A stretch of 64,000 bases of DNA from Sisyra terminalis. Its lineage: Eukaryota; Arthropoda; Insecta; Neuroptera; Sisyridae. Below the pieces are notes generated by a model. The model made no database searches. It saw nothing but the letters and a program-made list of their open reading frames with translations, and was not told where the DNA came from. A program made the position numbers and the translations under genes. Location: the NCBI GenBank assembly GCA_958496175.1, contig OY292278.1, positions 806,001 to 870,000 of the forward strand, read 5' to 3'. This document shows, piece by piece, positions 1 through 11,931 of this stretch (its first letter is position 1; the number at the start of each line of letters is the position of its first letter).

Positions 1-197
1 TTTTGCGGATATTATTGCGGTTATTTTTGCGGATATCATTGCGGTTATATATGCGGATATCATTGCGGTTATTTTGCGGTGATATTTGCGGTTATTTTTG
101 CGGATATCATTGCGGTTATTTTGCGGTAATATTTGCGGTTATTTTTGCGGATATTATTGCGGTTATTTTTGCGGATATCATTGCGGTTATTTTGCGG

Positions 198-2174
198 TAA
201 TCTTTGCGGTTAATTTTGCGGATATTATTGCGGTTATTTTTGCGGATATCATTGCGGTTATATATGCGGATATCATTGCGGTTATTTTGCGGTGATATTT
301 GCGGTTATTTTTGCGGATATCATTGCGGTTATTTTGCGGTAATATTTGCGGTTATTTTTGCGGATATCATAGCGGTAATTTTTGCGGATATTATTGCGGT
401 TATTTTTGCGGATATTATTGCGGTTATTTTTGCGGATATCATTGCGGTTATTTTGCGGTACCATTTGCAGTTATTTTTGCGGATATTATTGCGGTTATTT
501 TTGCGGATATCGTTGCGGTTATTTTGCGGTAATATTTGCGGTTATTTTTGCGGATATTATTGCGGTTATTTTTGCGGATATCCTTGCGGTTATTTTGCGG
601 TAATATTTGCGGTTATTTTTGCGGATATTATTGCTGTTATTTTGCGGTAACATTTGCGGTTATTTTTGCGGATATTATTGCGGTTATTTAGCGGTAGTAT
701 TTGCAGTTATTTTTGCGGATATCATTGCGGTTATTTTTGCGGATATTATTGCGGTTATTTTTGCGGATATCATTGCGGTTATTTTGCGGTGATATTTGCG
801 GTTATTTTTGCGGATATTATTGCGGTTATTTTTGCGGATATCATTGCGGTTATTTTGCGGTGTTATTTGCGGTTATTTTTGCGGATATCATTGCGGTTAT
901 TTTTGCGGATATTATTGCGGTTATTTTGCGGTAACATTTGCGGTTATTTTTGCGGATATTATTGCGGTTATTTTTGCGGATATCATTGCGGTTATTTTGC
1001 GGTGATATTTGCGGTTATTTTTGCGGATATCATTGCGGTTATTTTGCGGAGATATTTGCGGTTATTTTTGCGGATATCATTGCGGTTATTTTGCGGTGAT
1101 ATGTGCGGTTATTTTTGCGGATATCATTGCGGTTATTTTGCGGTAATATTTGCGGTTATTTTTGCGGATATCATTGCGGTTATTTTTGCGGATATCATTG
1201 CGGTTATTTTGCGGTTATTTTTGCGGAAATCATTGCGGTTATTTTTGCGGATATTATTGCGGTTATTTTTGCGGATATCATTGCGGTTATTTTTGCGGAT
1301 ATCAATGCGGTTATTTTGCGGTAATATTTGCGGTTATTTTTGCGGATATCATTGCGGTTATTTTTGCGGATATCAATGCGGTTATTTTGCGGTAATATTT
1401 GCGGTTATTTTTGCGGATATCATTGCGGTTATTTTGCGGTAATATTTGCGGTTATTTTTGCGGATATCATTGCGGTTATTTTTGCGGATATCATTGCGGT
1501 TATTTTGCGGTAATATTTGCGGTTATTTTTGCGGATATTATTGCGGTTATTTTTGCGGATATCATTGCGGTTATTTTGCGGTGATATTTGCGGTTAATTT
1601 TGCGGATATCATTGCGGTTATTTTGCGGTGATATTTGCGGTTATTTTTTCGGATATCATTGCGGTTATTTTGCGGTGATATTTGCGGTTATTTTTGCGGA
1701 TATCATTGCGGTTATTTTGCGGTAATATTTGCGGTTATTTTTGCGGATATCATTGCGGTTATTTTTGCGGATATCATTGCGGTTATTTTGCGGTAATATT
1801 TGCGGATATTTTTGCGGATATCATTGCGGTTATTTTTGCGGATATTATTGCGGTTATTTTTGCGGATATCATTGCGGTTATTTTTGCGGATATCAATGCG
1901 GTTATTTTGCGGTGATATTTGCGGTTATTTTTGCGGTAATATTTGCGGTTATTTTTGCGGATATCATTGCGGTTATTTTGCGGAGATATTTGCGGTTATT
2001 TTTCCGGATATTATTGCGGTTATTTTTGCGGATATCATTGCGGTTATTTTTGCGGATATTATTGCGGTTATTTTTGCGGATATCATTGCGGTTATTTTTG
2101 CGGATATTATTGCGGTTATTTTTGCGGATATTATTGCGGTTATTTTTGCGGATATCATTGCGGTTATTTTGCGG
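198..2174 (+). repeat. 1,977-bp higher-order repeat, copy 1
   Basis: The order of monomer variants here is repeated 1,977 bp downstream. Landmarks are the GCGGTAATCTTTGCGG variant near 195, the ATATATGCGG monomer near 267, the GCGGTACCATTT monomer near 456, the GCGGTAGTATTT variant near 690 and GCGGAAATCATT at 1223-1234. The match actually extends upstream to about 140, so the phase chosen for the boundary is arbitrary. By eye the two copies differ at about seven substitutions, for example catagcgg at about 370 against cattgcgg in copy 2, and tatcctt near 580 against tatcatt. Confidence 0.8.
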
Positions 2175-4151
2175 TAATCTTTGCGGTTAATTTTGCGGAT
2201 ATTATTGCGGTTATTTTTGCGGATATCATTGCGGTTATATATGCGGATATCATTGCGGTTATTTTGCGGTGATATTTGCGGTTATTTTTGCGGATGTCAT
2301 TGCGGTTATTTTGCGGTAATATTTGCGGTTATTTTTGCGGATATCATTGCGGTAATTTTTGCGGATATTATTGCGGTTATTTTTGCGGATATTATTGCGG
2401 TTATTTTTGCGGATATCATTGCGGTTATTTTGCGGTACCATTTGCAGTTATTTTTGCGGATATTATTGCGGTTATTTTTGCGGATATCGTTGCGGTTATT
2501 TTGCGGTAATATTTGCGGTTATTTTTGCGGATATTATTGCGGTTATTTTTGCGGATATCATTGCGGTTATTTTGCGGTAATATTTGCGGTTATTTTTGCG
2601 GATATTATTGCTGTTATTTTGCGGTAACATTTGCGGTTATTTTTGCGGATATTATTGCGGTTATTTAGCGGTAGTATTTGCAGTTATTTTTGCGGATATC
2701 ATTGCGGTTATTTTTGCGGATATTATTGCGGTTATTTTTGCGGATATCATTGCGGTTATTTTGCGGTGATATTTGCGGTTATTTTTGCGGATATTATTGC
2801 GGTTATTTTTGCGGATATCATTGCGGTTATTTTGCGGTGTTATTTGCGGTTATTTTTGCGGATATCATTGCGGTTATTTTTGCGGATATTATTGCGGTTA
2901 TTTTGCGGTAACATTTGCGGTTATTTTTGCGGATATTATTGCGGTTATTTTTGCGGATATCATTGCGGTTATTTTGCGGTGATATTTGCGGTTATTTTTG
3001 CGGATATCATTGCGGTTATTTTGCGGAGATATTTGCGGTTATTTTTGCGGATATCATTGCGGTTATTTTGCGGTGATATGTGCGGTTATTTTTGCGGATA
3101 TCATTGCGGTTATTTTGCGGTAATATTTGCGGTTATTTTTGCGGATATCATTGCGGTTATTTTTGCGGATATCATTGCGGTTATTTTGCGGTTATTTTTG
3201 CGGAAATCATTGCGGTTATTTTTGCGGATATTATTGCGGTTATTTTTGCGGATATCATTGCGGTTATTTTTGCGGATATCAATGCGGTTATTTTGCGGTA
3301 ATATTTGCGGTTATTTTTGCGGATATCATTGCGGTTATTTTTGCGGATATCAATGCGGTTATTTTGCGGTAATATTTGCGGTTATTTTTGCGGATATCAT
3401 TGCGGTTATTTTGCGGTAATATTTGCGGTTATTTTTGCGGATATCATTGCGGTTATTTTTGCGGATATCATTGCGGTTATTTTGCGGTAATATTTGCGGT
3501 TATTTTTGCGGATATTATTGCGGTTATTTTTGCGGATATCATTGCGGTTATTTTGCGGTGATATTTGCGGTTATTTTTGCGGATATCATAGCGGTTATTT
3601 TGCGGTGATATTTGCGGTTATTTTTTCGGATATCATTGCGGTTATTTTGCGGTGATATTTGCGGTTATTTTTGCGGATATCATTGCGGTTATTTTGCGGT
3701 AATATTTGCGGTTATTTTTGCGGATATCATTGCGGTTATTTTTGCGGATATCATTGCGGTTATTTTGCGGTAATATTTGCGGATATTTTTGCGGATATCA
3801 TTGCGGTTATTTTTGCGGATATTATTGCGGTTATTTTTGCGGATATCATTGCGGTTATTTTTGCGGATATCAATGCGGTTATTTTGCGGTGATAATTGCG
3901 GTTATTTTTGCGGTAATATTTGCGGTTATTTTTGCGGATATCATTGCGGTTATTTTGCGGTGATATTTGCGGTTATTTTTCCGGATATTATTGCGGTTAT
4001 TTTTGCGGATATCATTGCGGTTATTTTTGCGGATATTATTGCGGTTATTTTTGCGGATATCATTGCGGTTATTTTTGCGGATATTATTGCGGTTATTTTT
4101 GCGGATATTATTGCGGTTATTTTTGCGGATATCATTGCGGTTATTTTGCGG
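2175..4151 (+). repeat. 1,977-bp higher-order repeat, copy 2
   Basis: This is the direct tandem partner of copy 1, with all landmark monomers shifted by 1,977 bp. Private changes include GATGTC at about 2296 and gataattgcgg near 3893. The match to copy 1 ends at about 4152, where copy 2 continues with GCGGTATTATTT while copy 1 continues with GCGGTAATCTTT. Confidence 0.8.
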
Positions 4152-6002
4152 TATTATTTGCGGTTATTTTTGCGGATATTATTGCGGTTATTTTTGCGGA
4201 TATCATTGCGGTTATTTTGCGGTAATATTTGCGGTTATTTTTGCGGATATTATTGCTGTTATTTTGCGGTAACATTTGCGGTTATTTTTGCGGATATTAT
4301 TGCGGTTATTTTGCGGTAGTATTTGCGGTTATTTTTGCGGGTATCATTGCGGTTATTTTTGCGGATATCATTGCGGTTATTTTGCGGTGATATTTGCGGT
4401 TATTTTTGCGGATATTATTGCGGTTATTTTTGCGGATATCATTGCGGTTATTTTGCGGTGTTATTTGCGGTTATTTTTGCGGATATCATTGCGGTTATTT
4501 TTGCGGATATTATTGCGGTTATTTTGCGGTAACATTTGCGGTTATTTTTGCGGATATTATTGCGGTTATTTTTGCGGATATCATTGCGGTTATTTTGCGG
4601 TGATATTTGCGGTTATTTTTCCGGATATCATTGCGGTTATTTTGCGGAGATATTTGCGGTTATTTTTGCGGATATCATTGCGGTTATTTTGCGGTGATAT
4701 GTGCGTTTATTTTTGCGGATATCATTGCGGTTATTTTGCGGTAATATTTGCGGTTATTTTTGCGGATATCATTGCGGTTATTTTTGCGGATATCATTGCG
4801 GTTATTTTGCGGTAATATTTGCGGTTATTTTTGCGGATATCATTGCGGTTATTTTGCGGTGATATGTGCGGTTATTTTTGCGGATATCATAGCGGTTATT
4901 TTGCGGTAATATTTGCGGTTATTTTTGCGGATATCATTGCGGTTATTTTTGCGGATATCAATGCGGTTATTTTGCGGTAATATTTGCGGTTATTTTTGCG
5001 GATATCATTGCGGTTATTTTTGCGGATATCATTGCGGTTATTTTGCGGTAATATTTGCGGTTATTTTTGCGGATATCATTGCGGTTATTTTGCGGTGATA
5101 TTTGCGGTTATTTTTGCGGATATCATTGCGGTTATTTTGCGGAGATATTTGCGGTTATTTTTGCGGATATCATTGCGGTTATTTTGCGGTGATATGTGCG
5201 GTTATTTTTGCGGATATCATTGCGGTTATTTTGCGGTAATATTTGCGGTTATTTTTGCGGATATCATTGCGGTTATTTTTGCGGATATCATTGCGGTTAT
5301 TTTGCGGTAATATTTGCGGTTATTTTTGCGGAAATCATTGCGGTTATTTTTGCGGATATTATTGCGGTTATTTTTGCGGATATCATTGCGGTTATTTTTG
5401 CGGATATCAATGCGGTTATTTTGCGGTAATATTTGCGGTTATTTTTGCGGATATCATTGCGGTTATTTTTGCGGATATCAATGCGGTTATTTTGCGGTAA
5501 TATTTGCGGTTATTTTTGCGGATATCATTGCGGTTATTTTGCGGTAATATTTGCGGTTATTTTTGCGGATATCATTGCGGTTATTTTTGCGGATATCATT
5601 GCGGTTATTTTGCGGTAATATTTGCGGTTATTTTTGCGGATATTATTGCGGTTATTTTTGCGGATATCATTGCGGTTATTTTGCGGTGATATTTGCGGTT
5701 ATTTTTGCGGATATCATAGCGGTTATTTTGCGGTGATATTTGCGGTTATTTTTTCGGATATCATTGCGGTTATTTTGCGGTGATATTTGCGGTTATTTTT
5801 GCGGATATCATTGCGGTTATTTTGCGGTAATATTTGCGGTTATTTTTGCGGATATCATTGCGGTTATTTTTGCGGATATTATTGCGGTTATTTTTGCGGA
5901 TATCATTGCGGTTATTTTGCGGTGATATTTGCGGTTATTTTTGCGGATATTATTGCGGTTATTTTTGCGGATATCATTGCGGTTATTTTGCGGTGTTATT
6001 TG

Positions 6003-6475
6003 CGGTTATTTTTGCGGATATCATTGCGGTTATTTTTGCGGATATTATTGCGGTTATTTTGCGGTAACATTTGCGGTTATTTTTGCGGATATTATTGCGG
6101 TTATTTTTGCGGATATCATTGCGGTTATTTTGCGGTGATATTTGCGGTTATTTTTCCGGATATCATTGCGGTTATTTTGCGGAGATATTTGCGGTTATTT
6201 TTGCGGATATCATTGCGGTTATTTTGCGGTGATATGTGCGTTTATTTTTGCGGATATCATTGCGGTTATTTTGCGGTAATATTTGCGGTTATTTTTGCGG
6301 ATATCATTGCGGTTATTTTTGCGGATATCATTGCGGTTATTTTGCGGTAATATTTGCGGTTATTTTTGCGGAAATCATTGCGGTTATTTTTGCGGATATT
6401 ATTGCGGTTATTTTTGCGGATATCATTGCGGTTATTTTTGCGGATATCAATGCGGTTATTTTGCGGTAATATTTG
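6003..6475 (+). repeat. 473-bp tandem duplication, copy 1
   Basis: This segment is repeated in tandem 473 bp downstream. Shared markers are the TTTTCCGGATATC variant, GCGGAGATATTT, and GATATGTGCG followed by TTTATT (the GCGTTTATT variant). The match extends about 35 bp past the unit edge, to about 6510, where a TATTATT monomer in this copy faces TATCAAT in the next. Confidence 0.75.
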
Positions 6476-6948
6476 CGGTTATTTTTGCGGATATCATTGC
6501 GGTTATTTTTGCGGATATTATTGCGGTTATTTTGCGGTAACATTTGCGGTTATTTTTGCGGATATTATTGCGGTTATTTTTGCGGATATCATTGCGGTTA
6601 TTTTGCGGTGATATTTGCGGTTATTTTTCCGGATATCATTGCGGTTATTTTGCGGAGATATTTGCGGTTATTTTTGCGGATATCATTGCGGTTATTTTGC
6701 GGTGATATGTGCGTTTATTTTTGCGGATATCATTGCGGTTATTTTGCGGTAATATTTGCGGTTATTTTTGCGGATATCATTGCGGTTATTTTTGCGGATA
6801 TCATTGCGGTTATTTTGCGGTAATATTTGCGGTTATTTTTGCGGAAATCATTGCGGTTATTTTTGCGGATATTATTGCGGTTATTTTTGCGGATATCATT
6901 GCGGTTATTTTTGCGGATATCAATGCGGTTATTTTGCGGTAATATTTG
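6476..6948 (+). repeat. 473-bp tandem duplication, copy 2
   Basis: This is the second copy of the 473-bp unit, with the same variant order. The GCGTTTATT marker falls at about 6712, against about 6239 in copy 1. I saw no substitution between the copies inside the unit, so the duplication appears young. Confidence 0.75.
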
Positions 6949-9023
6949 CGGTTATTTTTGCGGATATCATTGCGGTTATTTTTGCGGATATCAATGCGGT
7001 TATTTTGCGGTAATATTTGCGGTTATTTTTGCGGATATCATTGCGGTTATTTTTGCGGATATCATTGCGGTTATTTTGCGGTAATATTTGCGGTTATTTT
7101 TGCGGATATTATTGCGGTTATTTTTGCGGATATCATTGCGGTTATTTTGCGGTGATATTTGCGGTTATTTTTGCGGATATCATTGCGGTTATTTTGCGGT
7201 GATATTTGCGGTTATTTTTTCGGATATCATTGCGGTTATTTTGCGGTGATATTTGCGGTTATTTTTGCGGATATCATTGTGGTTATTTTGCGGTAATATT
7301 TGCGGTTATTTTTGCGGATATCATTGCGGTTATTTTTGCGGATATCATTGCGGTTATTTTGCGGTGATATTTGCGGTTATTTTTGCGGATATCATTGCGG
7401 TTATTTTTGCGGATATTATTGCGGTTATTTTTGCGGATATTATTGCGGTTATTTTTGCGGATATCATTGCGGTTATTTTGCGGTAATATTAGCGGTTATT
7501 TTTGCGGATATTATTGCGGTTATTTTTGCGGATATCATTGCGGTTATTTTGCGGTAATATTTGCGGTTATTTTTGCGGATATTATTGCTGTTATTTTGCG
7601 GTAACATTTGCGGTTATTTTTGCGGATATTATTGCGGTTATTTTGCGGTAGTATTTGCGGTTATTTTTGCGGATATCATTGCGGTTATTTTTGCGGATAT
7701 TATTGCGGTTATTTTTGCGGATATCATTGCGGTTATTTTGCGGTGATATTTGCGGTTATTTTTGCGGATATTATTGCGGTTATTTTTGCGGATATCATTG
7801 CGGTTATTTTGCGGTGTTATTTGCGGTTATTTTTGCGGATATCATTGCGGTTATTTTTGCGGATATTATTGCGGTTATTTTGCGGTAACATTTGCGGTTA
7901 TTTTTGCGGATATTATTGCGGTTATTTTTGCGGATATCATTGCGGTTATTTTGCGGTGATATTTGCGGTTATTTTTGCGGATATCATTGCGGTTATTTTG
8001 CGGTAACATTTGCGGTTATTTTTGCGGATATTAGTGCGGTTATTTTGCGGTGATATTTGCGGTTATTTTTGCGGATATTATTGCGGTTATTTTGCAGTAA
8101 TATTTGCGGTTATTTTTGCGGATATTATTGCGGATATTTTGCGGTAATATTGGCGGTTATTTTGCGGTAATATTTGCGGTTATTTTTGCGGATATTATTG
8201 CGGTTATTTTTGCGGATATCATTGCGGTTATTTTTGCGGATATCAATGCGGTTATTTTGCGGTAATATTTGCGGTTATTTTTGCGGATATCATTGCGGTT
8301 ATTTTTGCGGATATCAATGCGGTTATTTTGCGGTAATATTTGCGGTTATTTTTGCGGTTATTTTTGCGGATATCATTGCGGTTATTTTGCGGTAATATTT
8401 GCGGTTATTTTTGCGGATATTATTGCGGTTATTTTTGCGGATATCATTGCGGTTATTTTGCGGTGATATTTGCGGTTATTTTTGCGGATATCATTGCGGT
8501 TATTTTGCGGTGATATTTGCGGTTATTTTTTCGGATATCATTGCGGTTATTTTGCGGTGATATTTGCGGTTATTTTTGCGGATATCATTGCGGTTATTTT
8601 TGCGGATATCATTGCGGTTATTTTGCGGTAATATTTGCGGATATTTTTGCGGATATCATTGCGGTTTTTTTTGCGGATATTATTGCGGTTATTTTTGCGG
8701 ATATCATTGCGGTTTTTTTTGCGGATATCAATGCGGTTATTTTGCGGTAATATTTGCGGGTATTTTAGCGGATATCATTGCGGTTATTTTGCGGTGATAT
8801 TTGCGGTTATTTTTCCGGATATTATTGCGGTTATTTTTGCGGATATCATTGCGGTTATTTTGCGGTGATATTTGCGGTTATTTTTGCGGATATCATTGCG
8901 GTTATTTTTGCGGATATTATTGCTGTTATTTTGCGGTAACATTTGCGGTTATTTTTGCGGATATTACTGCGGTTATTTTGCGGTAGTATTTGCGGTTATT
9001 TTTGCGGATATCATTGCGGTTAT

Positions 9024-11931
9024 TTTTGCGGATATTATTGCGGTTATTTTTGCGGATATCATTGCGGTTATATATGCGGATATCATTGCGGTTATTTTGC
9101 GGTGATATTTGCGGTTATTTTTGCGGATATCATTGCGGTTATTTTGCGGTAATATTTGCGGTTATTTTTGCGGATATTATTGCGGTTATTTTTGCGGATA
9201 TCATTGCGGTTATTTTGCGGTAATCTTTGCGGTTAATTTTGCGGATATTATTGCGGTTATTTTTGCGGATATCATTGCGGTTATATATGCGGATATCATT
9301 GTGGTTATTTTGCGGTGATATTTGCGGTTATTTTTGCGGATATCATTGCGGTTATTTTGCGGTAATATTTGCGGTTATTTTTGCGGATATCATAGCGGTA
9401 ATTTTTGCGGATATTATTGCGGTTATTTTTGCGGATATTATTGCGGTTATTTTTGCGGATATCATTGCGGTTATTTTGCGGTACCATTTGCAGTTATTTT
9501 TGCGGATATTATTGCGGTTATTTTTGCGGATATCGTTGCGGTTATTTTGCGGTAATATTTGCGGTTATTTTTGCGGATATTATTGCGGTTATTTTTGCGG
9601 ATATCCTTGCGGTTATTTTGCGGTATTATTTGCGGTTATTTTTGCGGATATTATTGCTGTTATTTTGCGGTAACATTTGCGGTTATTTTTGCGGATATTA
9701 TTGCGGTTATTTAGCGGTAGTATTTGCAGTTATTTTTGCGGATATCATTGCGGTTATTTTTGCGGATATTATTGCGGTTATTTTTGCGGATATCATTGCG
9801 GTTATTTTGCGGTGATATTTGCGGTTATTTTTGCGGATATTATTGCGGTTATTTTTGCGGATATCATTGCGGTTATTTTGCGGTGTTATTTGCGGTTATT
9901 TTTGCGGATATCATTGCGGTTATTTTTGCGGATATTATTGCGGTTATTTTGCGGTAACATTTGCGGTTATTTTTGCGGATATTATTGCGGTTATTTTTGC
10001 GGATATCATTGCGGTTATTTTGCGGTGATATTTGCGGTTATTTTTGCGGATATCATTGCGGTTATTTTGCGGAGATATTTGCGGTTATTTTTGCGGATAT
10101 CATTGCGGTTATTTTGCGGTGATATGTGCGGTTATTTTTGCGGATATCATTGCGGTTATTTTGCGGTAATATTTGCGGTTATTTTTGCGGATATCATTGC
10201 GGTTATTTTTGCGGATATCATTGCGGTTATTTTGCGGTTATTTTTGCGGAAATCATTGCGGTTATTTTTGCGGATATTATTGCGGTTATTTTTGCGGATA
10301 TCATTGCGGTTATTTTTGCGGATATCAATGCGGTTATTTTGCGGTAATATTTGCGGTTATTTTTGCGGATATCATTGCGGTTATTTTTGCGGATATCAAT
10401 GCGGTTATTTTGCGGTAATATTTGCGGTTATTTTTGCGGATATCATTGCGGTTATTTTGCGGTAATATTTGCGGTTATTTTTGCGGATATCATTGCGGTT
10501 ATTTTTGCGGATATCATTGCGGTTATTTTGCGGTAATATTTGCGGTTATTTTTGCGGATATTATTGCGGTTATTTTTGCGGATATCATTGCGGTTATTTT
10601 GCGGTGATATTTGCGGTTAATTTTGCGGATATCATTGCGGTTATTTTGCGGTGATATTTGCGGTTATTTTTTCGGATATCATTGCGGTTATTTTGCGGTG
10701 ATATTTGCGGTTATTTTTGCGGATATCATTGCGGTTATTTTGCGGTAATATTTGCGGTTATTTTTGCGGATATCATTGCGGTTATTTTTGCGGATATCAT
10801 TGCGGTTATTTTGCGGTAATATTTGCGCATATTTTTGCGGATATCATTGCGGTTATTTTTGCGGATATTATTGCGGTTATTTTTGCGGATATCATTGCGG
10901 TTATTTTTGCGGATATCAATGCGGTTATTTTGCGGTGATATTTGCGGTTATTTTTGCGGTAATATTTGCGGTTATTTTTGCGGATATCATTGCGGTTATT
11001 TTGCGGAGATATTTGCGGTTATTTTTCCGGATATTATTGCGGTTATTTTTGCGGATATCATTGCGGTTATTTTTGCGGATATTATTGCGGTTATTTTTGC
11101 GGATATCATTGCGGTTATTTTTGCGGATATTATTGCGGTTATTTTTGCGGATATTATTGCGGTTATTTTTGCGGATATCATTGCGGTTATTTTGCGGTAA
11201 TCTTTGCGGTTAATTTTGCGGATATTATTGCGGTTATTTTTGCGGATATCATTGCGGTTATATATGCGGATATCATTGCGGTTATTTTGCGGTGATATTT
11301 GCGGTTATTTTTGCGGATATCATTGCGGTTATTTTGCGGTAATATTTGCGGTTATTTTTGCGGATATCATTGCGGTAATTTTTGCGGATATTATTGCGGT
11401 TATTTTTGCGGATATTATTGCGGTTATTTTTGCGGATATCATTGCGGTTATTTTGCGGTACCATTTGCAGTTATTTTTGCGGATATTATTGCGGTTATTT
11501 TTGCGGATATCGTTGCGGTTATTTTGCGGTAATATTTGCGGTTATTTTTGCGGATATTATTGCGGTTATTTTTGCGGATATCATTGCGGTTATTTTGCGG
11601 TAATATTTGCGGTTATTTTTGCGGATATTATTGCTGTTATTTTGCGGTAACATTTGCGGTTATTTTTGCGGATATTATTGCGGTTATTTAGCGGTAGTAT
11701 TTGCAGTTATTTTTGCGGATATCATTGCGGTTATTTTTGCGGATATTATTGCGGTTATTTTTGCGGATATCATTGCGGTTATTTTGCGGTGATATTTGCG
11801 GTTATTTTTGCGGATATTATTGCGGTTATTTTTGCGGATATCATTGCGGTTATTTTGCGGTGTTATTTGCGGTTATTTTTGCGGATATCATTGCGGTTAT
11901 TTTTGCGGATATTATTGCGGTTATTTTGCGG
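9024..11931 (+). repeat. 2.9-kb displaced copy of window positions 1-2908 (offset 9,023 bp)
   Basis: The monomer order of 1-2908 is reproduced here, including the 1,977-bp junction, the GCGGTTATATAT monomers and the 12-bp monomer loss at 1211 (here 10234). Differences I found are few: 277/9300 (GCGG to GTGG), about 598/9621 (TAATATTT to TATTATTT), about 1805/10828 (gcggat to gcgcat) and about 2296/11319. The copy ends at 11928-11931, where an 11-bp A monomer is followed by a B monomer instead of the expected GCGGTAAC. The copied block probably extends upstream beyond position 1. Confidence 0.8.

Larger units (their letters stand above)
4152..9023 (+). repeat. Mosaic of domain I HOR fragments between the 1,977-bp units and the displaced copy
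   Basis: No gene is present. Blocks already seen upstream recur with several offsets: the stretch at 4394 recurs at 5929 (1,535 bp) and that at 5196 recurs at 6236 (1,040 bp) and 6709 (473 bp more). Around 8.0-8.5 kb the order becomes irregular, with short-spaced variants such as two class A 12-mers in a row at 8342-8365. At 8.64-8.75 kb two A monomers carry an 8-T run (GCGGTTTTTTTT). Confidence 0.65.

Noticed and set aside
41..52. TATATAT in the GCGGTTATATAT monomer as a TATA box
   Set aside because: It is one variant monomer copied with its HOR (near 2.24, 9.07, 9.28 and 11.26 kb), has no associated gene, and AT-rich 7-mers are expected in this composition.
654..1442. Open frame of 262 codons (also at 2631-3419 and 9677-10465) that could be taken for a repetitive protein gene
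   Set aside because: It begins at TTG, changes repeat peptide at each 11-bp monomer, ends with the same AVILR-stop as every other frame here, and exists only because some C monomers lack a stop. The copies are HOR copies. No promoter, ribosome-binding context or codon constraint is visible.
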